From contig JAJUFY010000118.1 of NCBI GenBank assembly GCA_029263635.1, positions 1 through 6,846 of the forward strand: DNA of 6,846 bases. The letters run 5' to 3'. This document shows, one piece after another, positions 1 to 5,620 of the stretch (position 1 is its first letter; each line of letters begins with the position of its first letter). This stretch comes from Ectothiorhodospiraceae bacterium. GTDB lineage: Bacteria; Pseudomonadota; Gammaproteobacteria; Nitrococcales; AK92. A program made the position numbers and the translations under genes. The notes below the pieces were generated by a model. That model ran no database searches and was not told the DNA's origin. It saw only the letters and a list, made by a program, of their open reading frames with translations.

Positions 1-762
1 GGCCGCACCGGCCGCGCCGGTCGCAGCGGCGAGGCGATCCTGTTCATCGCCCCGCGCGAGGAAAGGATGCTGCGCAGCATCGAGCGGGCGACTCGCCAGC
101 CGATCGAGCCGATGCAGATGCCGACCGCCAGCGACGTCAATCAGCAGCGGGTGGCGCGCTTCAAGCAGCGTATCAGCGACACCCTTGCCGCCGACGACCT
201 CGAGCTGTACGAGCGGCTGGTCACCGAGTTCGAGCAGGAGCACGGCGTCGAGCCGCTGCGCATCGCCGCTGCGCTGGCGCGACTGGCGCAGGGCGATGTT
301 CCGTTGCTGCTGCCGGAGCGCGAGCCGCGGCCAGAGCGCGTCGAGCGGCCAGCCCGCCAGCGCCCCGAGCGGCGCGGGCCGCAGGAGGCGGCACGGCCGC
401 TGCGGGACTTCTCCGAGGTACCGATGCAACGGTTCCGCCTGCCGGTCGGCCACCGCCACGGCGTCAAACCGGGCAACATCGTCGGTGCCATCGCCAACGA
501 GGCCGAGCTGGACGCCCGCTACATCGGCCATATCGACATCTTCGACGACTTCTCGCTGGTCGACCTGCCGGCCGGCATGCCGAAGGAAGTGCTGCGGGTG
601 CTGCAGAAAGCGCGGGTGTGCGGGCGCATGATCGAGCTGCGCACCGTTGGCGAGGATGGCGGCCGGCGGCGTCCGGGCCGTGAGCCGCGCATGGGAGCCG
701 GGCGGGCGGCTGGGGCGCGCAAGCCGTCGCAGCGGCGGCAGCTAAGGCAGGCGCAGCGCTAA
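1..762 (+). CDS. deaD: DEAD-box RNA helicase, DeaD/CsdA type, C-terminal part (5' end outside window)
   Basis: This is an ATP-dependent RNA helicase that remodels structured RNA in the cytoplasm; the DeaD family acts in ribosome assembly and cold adaptation. The frame is open from base 1, so the gene enters from the left and 253 residues are visible. The first ten, GRTGRAGRSG, are helicase motif VI, which closes the RecA-like domain 2 core. A helical linker follows (LELYERLVTEFEQ). A charged Arg/Pro/Glu-rich stretch lies near fragment residues 105-135. A DbpA-type RNA-binding domain follows at about residues 141-215 (FRLPVGHRHGVKPGNIVGAI, then IGHIDIFDDFSLVDLP). The end is a basic Arg/Gly/Gln tail typical of DeaD. 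The RNA-binding domain plus basic tail argue against RhlE or SrmB; DbpA normally lacks the long linker and tail. The stop is TAA at 760-762. The gene converges on the glycosylase gene across a 384-base gap. Confidence 0.93.
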   Translation, partial: GRTGRAGRSGEAILFIAPREERMLRSIERATRQPIEPMQMPTASDVNQQRVARFKQRISDTLAADDLELYERLVTEFEQEHGVEPLRIAAALARLAQGDVPLLLPEREPRPERVERPARQRPERRGPQEAARPLRDFSEVPMQRFRLPVGHRHGVKPGNIVGAIANEAELDARYIGHIDIFDDFSLVDLPAGMPKEVLRVLQKARVCGRMIELRTVGEDGGRRRPGREPRMGAGRAAGARKPSQRRQLRQAQR

Positions 763-794
763 CTCGCTGACTGCAAGGAGGGCGCGGCGCTGTC

Positions 795-825
795 TGTGGG
801 AGCGGCGTCCTCGCCGCGATTTCGC
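795..825 (+). repeat. REP-like palindromic unit
   Basis: The sequence begins TGTGGGAGCGGC and continues into a hairpin: GCGGCG at 802-807 pairs with CGCCGC at 812-817 around the loop TCCT, followed by GATTTCGC. The GTGGGAGCGGC...GCCGCGA pattern matches the repetitive extragenic palindromes scattered through Pseudomonas and related genomes. Only one unit is visible. It lies 32 bases after the deaD stop, a usual place for REPs, where it could stabilise the mRNA 3' end or help termination. Whether it is repeated elsewhere in this genome cannot be seen from the window. Confidence 0.6.
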
Positions 826-918
826 CATCTTCGCGTTGGAGAGGCTGGACGCTTAATTCTTGCTAGCTCCTTGGCGTGCCGGCCCCCGAGGTCCTGTTTC
901 GCCCTGCTGGGCGAGTTA

Positions 919-944
919 CCTTTATTTGCTTGCCCAAATAAAGG
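919..944. repeat. perfect 10-bp inverted repeat with CTTGCC loop
   Basis: CCTTTATTTG at 919-928 is followed by CTTGCC (929-934) and the exact reverse complement CAAATAAAGG (935-944). Two more pairs (917-918 with 946-947) form if G945 bulges out. The stem is A/T-rich inside a very GC-rich genome. There is no U-tract after it on either strand, so a plain intrinsic terminator is unlikely. From memory, Pseudomonas and xanthomonad intergenic regions often carry a hairpin with the same CTTGCC loop but a TTTCTTTTG/CAAAAGAAA stem; this copy would be a variant with paired changes. Confidence 0.6.
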
Positions 945-959
945 GTACCCACCGTTTCG

Positions 960-976
960 CCCCGCCGGTGGCGGGG
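960..976. repeat. GC-rich 7-bp hairpin
   Basis: CCCCGCC (960-966) and GGCGGGG (970-976) form a perfect stem around the loop GGT, 15 bases after the CTTGCC-loop hairpin. No T-run follows on the plus strand. It probably belongs to the same intergenic element. In such GC-rich DNA, short hairpins of this kind also arise by chance. Confidence 0.4.
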
Positions 977-1146
977 TGCCCTGCGCGCTTCCCGACCGCC
1001 GTGTCCCTGCGGGTCCCCTGATGGGCTTTCTCCGGCGGCCGGTCCTGTGCTCGGCGAGACGAAAGTGCGGCTTAGAGATGCTGCCGTCGTGTTTGTCTCG
1101 TTACTCCAGCTTGCACCGAGCCCTCGGAGTCTTCGTGATATCTGCC

Positions 1147-1776
1147 TCAGGTCACACCGACTGGATCGGTCGCCCGCCACAGGTACCAGCTCGCTACCGA
1201 GCGGTAGGGGGCCCAGCGCTCGCCGTGGCGGCGGATGTAGGCGGGGGCGGGGAGGGCGTCCAGGCCGTAGGTGAGCATGAAGCCCTTGCGGATGCCGAGG
1301 TCGGTGACCGGCAATACGTCGGGGCGGCCGAGGTTGAAGATCAGCAGCATTTCCACCGTCCAGCGGCCGATGCCGCGCACCGAGACCAGCCGTTCGATGA
1401 TCTCCTCGTCGTGCAGCTCGGCCAGCATGTCGGAGGTCGGCACGATGCCGGCCAGCGTCTTGGCGGCGAGGTCCTTGGCCGCGGCGACCTTGGAGCGCGA
1501 CAGGCCGGCGGCGCGCAGCTGCTCGTCCGGCATGGCAAGCAGCAGTTCGGGCGTGGGTGTGTGGTCGGGGAACAGCGCCTTGACGCGGTTATGGATGGTG
1601 GCGGCGGCCTTGCCGCTGAGCTGCTGGAAGACGATGGCGCGCAGCAGGCCGCGGAAAGGGCTCTGCATGTCGCGCAGCCGCAGCCGGTAATCGCCAACGC
1701 GCTCGATCAGCGCCGCCAGCGGCGGGTCCTCGGCCAGCGCAGCGATGGCCGCATCGATGTCGTAAGGCGGTTGCAT
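1147..1776 (-). CDS. DNA-3-methyladenine glycosylase II, HhH-GPD family (AlkA-like)
   Basis: This is a base-excision repair enzyme that removes alkylated bases such as 3-methyladenine by cutting the N-glycosidic bond. The 209-aa product is a single HhH-GPD domain and lacks the N-terminal domain of E. coli AlkA, so it resembles the short Mag1/AlkA-like enzymes. Visible are the helical start of the fold (FRGLLRAIVFQQLSGKAA, about residues 41-58), the helix-hairpin-helix LVSVRGIGRWTVEMLLIF (about 130-147), and PVTDLGIRKG with the expected catalytic Asp at 159. No FeS-cluster cysteines are present, which argues against Nth/MutY. The start is ATG at 1776 (MQPPYDID). The frame stays open further upstream, but that part is antisense-like sequence overlapping nadE. 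No clear Shine-Dalgarno precedes it. It starts 13 bases after the nadE stop, so the two are probably cotranscribed. The stop is TGA at 1147-1149. Confidence 0.9.
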   Translation of the reverse strand: MQPPYDIDAAIAALAEDPPLAALIERVGDYRLRLRDMQSPFRGLLRAIVFQQLSGKAAATIHNRVKALFPDHTPTPELLLAMPDEQLRAAGLSRSKVAAAKDLAAKTLAGIVPTSDMLAELHDEEIIERLVSVRGIGRWTVEMLLIFNLGRPDVLPVTDLGIRKGFMLTYGLDALPAPAYIRRHGERWAPYRSVASWYLWRATDPVGVT

Positions 1777-1789
1777 GGCGGGTGCTCGG

Positions 1790-3844
1790 TCAGCTATCGG
1801 GGACGTTGTTCTTGAGCTCGTCCAGCCACAGCACGGCCTCGGAGTCGCTGGGCGCGCGCCAGTCGCCGCGGGGCGAAAGCGAGCCGCCGGAGCCGACCTT
1901 GGGGCCGTTCGGTACTGCGGTACGCTTGTATTGGCTGATCTTGAAGAAGCGATACAGAAACAGTTCCAGCCAGCGCTTGATGGTGGCCAGGTCGTACTCG
2001 TTGCGCTTGGACTCCGGCACGTGCGGCGGCCACTGGCCCTGGGTCCTGTCGTGCCAGGCATGGTGCGCCAGGTAGGCGACCTTGCTCGGGCGGAAGCCGA
2101 AGCGGGTGATGTAGTAGATATTGAAGTCCTGCAGCTCGTAGGGGCCGATCTGCGACTCGGTGCTCTGTGCCGCGCCTTCCTCGCCGGGCACCAGTTCGGG
2201 TGAGATCTCGGTGTCGAGCACGGCTTGCAGGATGCGGCCGGTGGCGGCATCGAACTGCCCGGATTCGATCACCCAGCGGATCAGGTACTGGATCAGGGTC
2301 TTCGGCACCGAGGCGTTGACGTTGTAGTGCGACATATGGTCGCCGACGCCGTAGGTGCTCCAGCCCAGCGCGATCTCGGACAGATCGCCGGTGCCGAGCA
2401 CCAGGCCGTGGTGGTGGTTGGCGAGCCGGAACAGGTGCGAGGTGCGTTCGCCGGCCTGCACGTTCTCGAAGGTGACGTCGTATACCGGTTCTCCGCCCGC
2501 GAACGGGTGGCCGATGTCCTTCAGCATCTGCAGGCAGGACGGCCGGATGTCGATCTCCTCGGCGGTGGTGCCGAGTGCCTTCATGAGCGCATGGGCGTTC
2601 TTGAGCGTGCGGTCGCTGGTGGCGAAGCCGGGCATGGTGTAGGCGAGGATGTTGCTGCGCGGCAGGCCGAGACGGTCCATGGTCTTGGCGGCGACAATCA
2701 ACGCGTGGGTCGAGTCCAGCCCGCCGGAAACGCCGATCACGATGCGTTCGATGCCGGTTGCCTGAATGCGCTTCGCCAGGCCCTGGACCTGGATGTTGTA
2801 GGCCTCGTAGCAGCGTGCGTCGCGCTGCGCAGGGTCGGCCGGCACGTATGGGAAGCGTTCCACCTGGCGGCGCAGGCTGCCGGTATTGGCCGGCAGTTCC
2901 AGCTCGAAGCGGACCCGCCGGATGGCCTGCACGGCGTCCCGGTGCAGGCTGGCGCTGTCATGAAAGGTGGTGAGGCGCGTGCGCTCCTGTGCGAGCCGCT
3001 CCAGGTCGATATCGGCCAGCAGCAGCTGCTCGTCGGTGGCGAACCGCTCGGATTCCGCCAGCAGCGCGTTGTTCTCGTAGATCAGGGCATGGCCGTCCCA
3101 GGCCAGGTCATTGGTGGACTCGCCCGGGCCGGCGGCACCGTAGAGATAGGCGGCGATGCACTTGCCGCTCTGCGCGGCGCAGAGGTCTCGCCGGTAATCG
3201 GCCTTGCCGATGATGCTGTTGCTGGCCGAGAGGTTGCACAGCACGGTAGCGCCGGCCAGCGCTGCGTAAGTCGACGGCGGCAGCGGCGCCCACAGGTCCT
3301 CGCAGATTTCGGCATGGACCGTGAAGCCGGGCAGGTTGGCCGCCTCGAAGACCACATCGCTGCCGAACGGCGCGGTCTGGCCCAGCAGCGTCACTTCGCG
3401 GCCGGTCGCATCGCGGGCGGAGGCGAACTGGCGCTTTTCGTAGAACTCCCGATAGTTGGGCAGATAGGTCTTGGGCGTGATGCCGAGGATACGGCCGCGA
3501 TAGATCGCCACCGCGCAGTTGAACAGCCGGCCGTCGAAACGGAGCGGCGCACCGACCAGCAGCAGCGGCGAAAGGGTGCGGCTTGCGTCCAGCAGCCGCA
3601 TCAGCGCCGCCAGCACGCCGTCGAGCAGCGCGTCCTGATGGAACAGGTCCTCGCAGCTGTAGGCCGACAACCCCAGCTCGGGAAACAGCGCCAGCGAGGC
3701 GCCGGCCACGGAGGCGCGGCGGGCGAGGCCGATGGTGCGCTCGCCGTTGTGGGCCGGGTCCGCCACTCTTACCGACGGCAGGCAGACCGCGGTCCGAACG
3801 AAGCCGTGGCGATGGATCGAGAAGAAGTCCTGCGATGCGTTCAT
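1790..3844 (-). CDS. nadE: glutamine-dependent NAD+ synthase
   Basis: This cytoplasmic enzyme catalyses the last step of NAD+ synthesis: ATP-dependent amidation of deamido-NAD+ with ammonia released from glutamine. The 684 residues match the long two-domain form (about 680 aa in the Mycobacterium type). The N-terminal nitrilase-type glutaminase domain spans about residues 15-300. Its Glu-Lys-Cys triad is visible as E56 (LFPELGLSAY), K125 (ITPKTYLPNY) and C181 (HAEICEDLW). The synthetase domain follows, with the ATP-pyrophosphatase loop SGGLDST at 373-379, then GTGDLSEIALGWSTYG (484-499) and NVNASVPKTLIQYLIRW (508-524). The start is ATG at 3844, preceded by AGGA at a short distance. The open frame continues to 4435, but that extra sequence is antisense to the neighbouring hydrolase gene and has no NadE features. 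The stop is TGA at 1790-1792. It is the first gene of a unit with the DNA glycosylase and diverges from the hydrolase gene. Confidence 0.96.
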   Translation of the reverse strand: MNASQDFFSIHRHGFVRTAVCLPSVRVADPAHNGERTIGLARRASVAGASLALFPELGLSAYSCEDLFHQDALLDGVLAALMRLLDASRTLSPLLLVGAPLRFDGRLFNCAVAIYRGRILGITPKTYLPNYREFYEKRQFASARDATGREVTLLGQTAPFGSDVVFEAANLPGFTVHAEICEDLWAPLPPSTYAALAGATVLCNLSASNSIIGKADYRRDLCAAQSGKCIAAYLYGAAGPGESTNDLAWDGHALIYENNALLAESERFATDEQLLLADIDLERLAQERTRLTTFHDSASLHRDAVQAIRRVRFELELPANTGSLRRQVERFPYVPADPAQRDARCYEAYNIQVQGLAKRIQATGIERIVIGVSGGLDSTHALIVAAKTMDRLGLPRSNILAYTMPGFATSDRTLKNAHALMKALGTTAEEIDIRPSCLQMLKDIGHPFAGGEPVYDVTFENVQAGERTSHLFRLANHHHGLVLGTGDLSEIALGWSTYGVGDHMSHYNVNASVPKTLIQYLIRWVIESGQFDAATGRILQAVLDTEISPELVPGEEGAAQSTESQIGPYELQDFNIYYITRFGFRPSKVAYLAHHAWHDRTQGQWPPHVPESKRNEYDLATIKRWLELFLYRFFKISQYKRTAVPNGPKVGSGGSLSPRGDWRAPSDSEAVLWLDELKNNVPDS

Positions 3845-3934
3845 GTTCCTGATGCCTGACGCAGCGTTGCCAGTAACTCTAATGGCGGACTGGCGCGATT
3901 GAAACCGGCGCATGGTGCCGCCACTCCCAGCTTC
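3845..3934. promoter_or_regulatory. divergent promoter region between nadE and the cysteine hydrolase gene
   Basis: This gap of 54 to 90 bases, depending on the hydrolase start, must hold the start signals for both divergent units. I do not see a strong sigma-70 pair on either strand. On the minus strand, TTTCAA and TTAGAG lie 16 bases apart upstream of nadE, a poor match to consensus. On the plus strand, TTGCCA is too close to TAATGG to form a promoter. No clear operator palindrome is visible. The call rests on gene arrangement, not on a recognised motif. Confidence 0.35.
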
Positions 3935-4528
3935 ATGGCGAAGAACGATGAGCAGAGCTTCCCCGATCAGGCTGCGACCGCGTTGCTGATCATCGATACC
4001 GTCAATGACCTCGAATTCGAGGGCGGCGAGCGCCTGCTGCGGTTCGCACTGCCCATGGCCGAGCGGATCGCAGCGCTCAAGTCGCGTGCCGCCGCGGCAG
4101 GCATCCCGGCCGTGTACCTGAACGACAACTTCGGCCAGTGGCGCTCCGATTTCCACACGGTGGTGCGCCAGAATCTCGAGGGTGTGCGGGGAGCTCCGGT
4201 CGTGCGGCTGCTGGTTCCCGGCGACGACGATTACTTCGTGCTCAAGCCGAAGCATTCGGGATTCTTCGGGACCACGCTGGACACCCTGCTGCGGTTCTTC
4301 GGCTGCCGCCGGCTGATCCTGACCGGGCTCAGCAGCGACATGTGCGTGCTGTTCACCGCCATCGATGCCTATATGCGCGACTACCAGCTGCTGATCCCGC
4401 GCGATTGCAGCGCCGCTATCGCCCCCGAGCACCATGACCAGGCGATTGCCTACATGGCCCGGGTACTCAAGGCCGATGTCCGGCCATCAGACCAGCTTCC
4501 GTTGGGTAGCGAGGAGTCGGTGACATGA
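3935..4528 (+). CDS. cysteine hydrolase, isochorismatase superfamily, uncharacterised subfamily
   Basis: This protein has the isochorismatase/nicotinamidase fold, cytoplasmic with no signal peptide. It is 197 aa from ATG 3935, or 209 aa from TTG 3899. Numbered from the ATG, the catalytic triad is visible: D21 in ALLIIDTVNDLEF, K104 in FVLKPKHSGF, and nucleophile C137 in GLSSDMCVLFTA. DNFGQWRSDF in the middle, with DAYMRDYQL and VLKAD near the end, recalls a widespread group annotated only as cysteine hydrolases. The nicotinamidase metal site (Asp-x-His plus a later His) is missing, so this is probably not PncA; substrate unknown. Neither start has a good ribosome site: TTG 3899 has only GGCGGA nine bases upstream, and ATG 3935 has none but gives the usual N-terminus. 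The gene diverges from nadE and overlaps the next gene by four bases (ATGA), suggesting translational coupling. Confidence 0.88.
   Translation: MAKNDEQSFPDQAATALLIIDTVNDLEFEGGERLLRFALPMAERIAALKSRAAAAGIPAVYLNDNFGQWRSDFHTVVRQNLEGVRGAPVVRLLVPGDDDYFVLKPKHSGFFGTTLDTLLRFFGCRRLILTGLSSDMCVLFTAIDAYMRDYQLLIPRDCSAAIAPEHHDQAIAYMARVLKADVRPSDQLPLGSEESVT
4511..4516 (+). promoter_or_regulatory. ribosome binding site of the small coupled gene
   Basis: GAGGAG lies inside the last codons of the hydrolase gene, eight bases before the ATG at 4525 that overlaps the TGA stop (ATGA, 4525-4528). It is among the best Shine-Dalgarno matches in the window and is the main argument for starting the small gene at 4525 rather than at the internal ATG 4627. 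Confidence 0.5.
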
Positions 4529-4854
4529 GGAGAGACCAAGCCGCCACCAAGATGCGACCCCTGCCGCAGCGCGAGACCTCGGCCGCCGCTAGACTGCGCA
4601 CGTTCGCTAAACACAATGACAAGAACATGCCTGCTGCAGCTCCTTTTACCGAATCCGCGCTGCGCCGCGACATCTCCTATCTGGAGCGCACGCTCACGGT
4701 GCTGGCCGGCAATACCAATCCTGGTGCCCGCGTCACCTATGCGCGGCTGCTGGTGCAGCTGCGCCGCCGGCGCAAGCAGCTCCGCGCACTGCTTGCCCGC
4801 GATTTTCACAACTGGCCGCGGTATCCGGATGCGCCGCTGGATCCGGGTGCCTGA
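4525..4854 (+). CDS. small basic protein of unknown function, coupled to the hydrolase gene
   Basis: I do not recognise a named family. From ATG 4525 the product is 109 aa; from the internal ATG 4627 it is 75 aa. The first 34 residues are polar and irregular. The rest looks like a real, compact helical protein: SALRRDISYLERTLTVLAG, then NTNPGARVTYARLLVQLR, then an Arg/Lys-rich helix (RRRRKQLRALLARDF) and a short tail ending NWPRYPDAPLDPGA. It has no cysteine, membrane segment or signal peptide. The strong basic patch could contact nucleic acid, but that is only inference. The ATGA overlap and GAGGAG favour the long start. Against it, TAGACT at about 4590 followed by AT-richer DNA looks like a promoter upstream of 4627, and the N-terminal extension has no visible structure. 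The stop, TGA at 4852-4854, faces the deacylase gene stop nine bases away. Confidence 0.65.
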   Translation: MRRDQAATKMRPLPQRETSAAARLRTFAKHNDKNMPAAAPFTESALRRDISYLERTLTVLAGNTNPGARVTYARLLVQLRRRRKQLRALLARDFHNWPRYPDAPLDPGA

Positions 4855-4863
4855 CGGGCCGGG

Positions 4864-5328
4864 CTAGCGTGCGATCGACGCCGTCCTGGCGGCGCACAGC
4901 CGGATCAGGTCGGCAGGCGCCAGCTCGATTTCCAGGCCGCGCCGGCCGGCGCTGACATGCATGCGAGCGAGCGCCAGCGCGCTCGCGTCCACCACCATCG
5001 GCAGCCGCTTCTTCTGCCCCAGCGGGCTGATGCCGCCGGCGACATAGCCGGTGGCCCGCTCGGCGTCGGTGAGTTCCGCCATGGCTGCCCGCTTGCCGCC
5101 GACTGCGGCTGCCAGCGCCTTCAGGTCCAGCGTCCGGGCAACCGGCACCAGGGCCACGGTGAGCTGGCCGTCCACGCGCGCAACCAGGGTCTTGAAAACC
5201 TGGGCCGGGTCCAGGCCGAGCTTTTCGGCGGCTTCCAGGCCGTAGGACGCGGTGCCGGGGTCGTGCTGATACTCGTGCAGCGTGAAGTCGATACCGGCGC
5301 GTTTGGCGGCGAGGACGGCGGGTGTCAT
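4864..5328 (-). CDS. ybaK: Cys-tRNA(Pro) deacylase, YbaK/EbsC family
   Basis: This trans-acting editing enzyme hydrolyses Cys-tRNA(Pro) made when prolyl-tRNA synthetase mischarges cysteine; it acts in the cytoplasm, often together with ProRS. The 154-aa length is normal for the family. The start MTPAVLAAKRAGIDFTLHEY is typical. VFKTLV carries the conserved lysine at position 46, the same number as in E. coli YbaK, and GGISPLGQKKRLP (98-110) is the family signature loop. The ATG at 5328 fits these positions. The frame is open upstream to about 5619 but without family features. The ribosome site is weak, with AGAGG about 15 bases upstream. The gene is convergent with the small basic gene and divergent from the kinase gene, so it is probably transcribed alone. 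A PrdX/ProX-like editing protein is the main alternative, but length and motifs favour YbaK. The stop is TAG at 4864-4866. Confidence 0.92.
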   Translation of the reverse strand: MTPAVLAAKRAGIDFTLHEYQHDPGTASYGLEAAEKLGLDPAQVFKTLVARVDGQLTVALVPVARTLDLKALAAAVGGKRAAMAELTDAERATGYVAGGISPLGQKKRLPMVVDASALALARMHVSAGRRGLEIELAPADLIRLCAARTASIAR

Positions 5329-5364
5329 GGCTTGCTTTCGTGCCTCTTGTGGTTTCCAGCCTGA

Positions 5365-5384
5365 GAGCCTGGGGCGGCAGGCTC
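5365..5384 (-). repeat. hairpin in the 5' leader of the deacylase gene
   Basis: GAGCCTG (5365-5371) and CAGGCTC (5378-5384) form a perfect 7-bp stem around a six-base loop, 37 bases upstream of the deacylase ATG. On the minus strand a TAATAT (5391-5396) lies just before it and could be a -10 box, but no matching -35 is visible. A leader hairpin could affect translation of a gene with a weak ribosome site; that role is a guess. Confidence 0.35.
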
Positions 5385-5454
5385 CGGTGCATATTAAAGA
5401 ACCCCGTTGGCGGACGGCAGTGCAGGCCTGCCGAGGCGGGAGCCTGGGGAAAGC

Positions 5455-5468
5455 CCTGGCGCGCCAGG
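5455..5468. repeat. perfect 14-bp palindrome CCTGGCGCGCCAGG
   Basis: The two halves CCTGGCG and CGCCAGG are exact reverse complements with no spacer, giving dyad symmetry like a dimeric regulator site. It sits in the divergent promoter region, 127 bases before the deacylase start and 316 bases before the kinase start. In DNA this GC-rich a palindrome of this size can be chance; no second copy is visible in the window. Confidence 0.3.
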
Positions 5469-5614
5469 CGCCGCAGCGGTGGTGAGAGCTTGCAGCGTGC
5501 GGCGACTGCGCGTACAACCGCCGGAGCCCTGTGCCTTGGATCGGGCGGCGAGCGCCGCCGCTGCGATTTTCACCAAGCTCGCGATTTGCCGAGCGTCGAC
5601 CTCCAGGTAAGGCG

Positions 5615-5620
5615 TACACT
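5615..5620 (+). promoter_or_regulatory. possible -10 box upstream of the kinase gene
   Basis: TACACT matches TATAAT at four of six places, including the key T1, A2 and T6. It is followed by an AT-richer leader (GGTTAATTC) and then GAGAGGA at 5639-5645. No good -35 lies 16-18 bases upstream; TTGCCG at 5586 is too far. This would give a leader of roughly 155 bases before ATG 5784. Confidence 0.25.

Larger units (their letters stand above)
763..1146. other. gene-free stretch between convergent deaD and glycosylase genes
   Basis: I see no convincing gene in these 384 bases. They hold a REP-like unit (795-825), a 10-bp hairpin (919-944), a 7-bp hairpin (960-976) and several shorter C/G-rich repeats. 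Open frames cross it on both strands. They lack recognisable protein features, are rich in Arg, Gly and Pro, and on the plus strand run on antisense into the glycosylase gene, so I treat them as chance. Both flanking genes end here, so this is where their transcripts should terminate, but neither hairpin is followed by a T-run on either strand. Local base use between about 855 and 950 is more AT-rich than the surroundings. Confidence 0.7.

Noticed and set aside
919..944. Intrinsic terminator for deaD or the glycosylase gene
   Set aside because: The stem is A/T-rich and no T-run follows on either strand, so it does not meet the usual pattern; it is kept as an inverted repeat only.
863..1180. 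Minus-strand open frame of 105 codons in the gap after the glycosylase gene
   Set aside because: The translation is Arg/Gly/Ser/Pro-rich without a domain, overlaps the glycosylase 3' end, and covers the hairpins. Peptides of this look are commonly mis-annotated from repeated intergenic DNA.
796..1815. Plus-strand open frame of 339 codons from the REP-like unit into the glycosylase gene
   Set aside because: It starts inside the REP-like element, has no ribosome site, and its second half is antisense to a well-supported HhH-GPD glycosylase.
2225..3859. Long plus-strand open frame (544 codons) antisense to nadE
   Set aside because: The minus-strand frame carries a complete, motif-verified NadE. 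The plus-strand frame is low-complexity, rich in Gly, Arg, Gln and Val, with no recognisable domain, as expected for an antisense frame in high-GC DNA.
3845..4435. Upstream extension of the nadE frame, giving an 881-residue product
   Set aside because: The extra 197 residues are antisense to the hydrolase gene, which has its own catalytic triad. They add no NadE homology, and the length from ATG 3844 already fits the family.
3935..4528. Nicotinamidase (pncA) annotation of the hydrolase
   Set aside because: The Asp/His metal-binding pattern of PncA is not found in the sequence, although the fold and catalytic triad agree.
5544..5559. Intrinsic terminator (GGCGGC/GCCGCC hairpin, then ATTTTC)
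   Set aside because: The T-run is only four long and starts six bases after the stem, and no plus-strand gene ends upstream that would need it.
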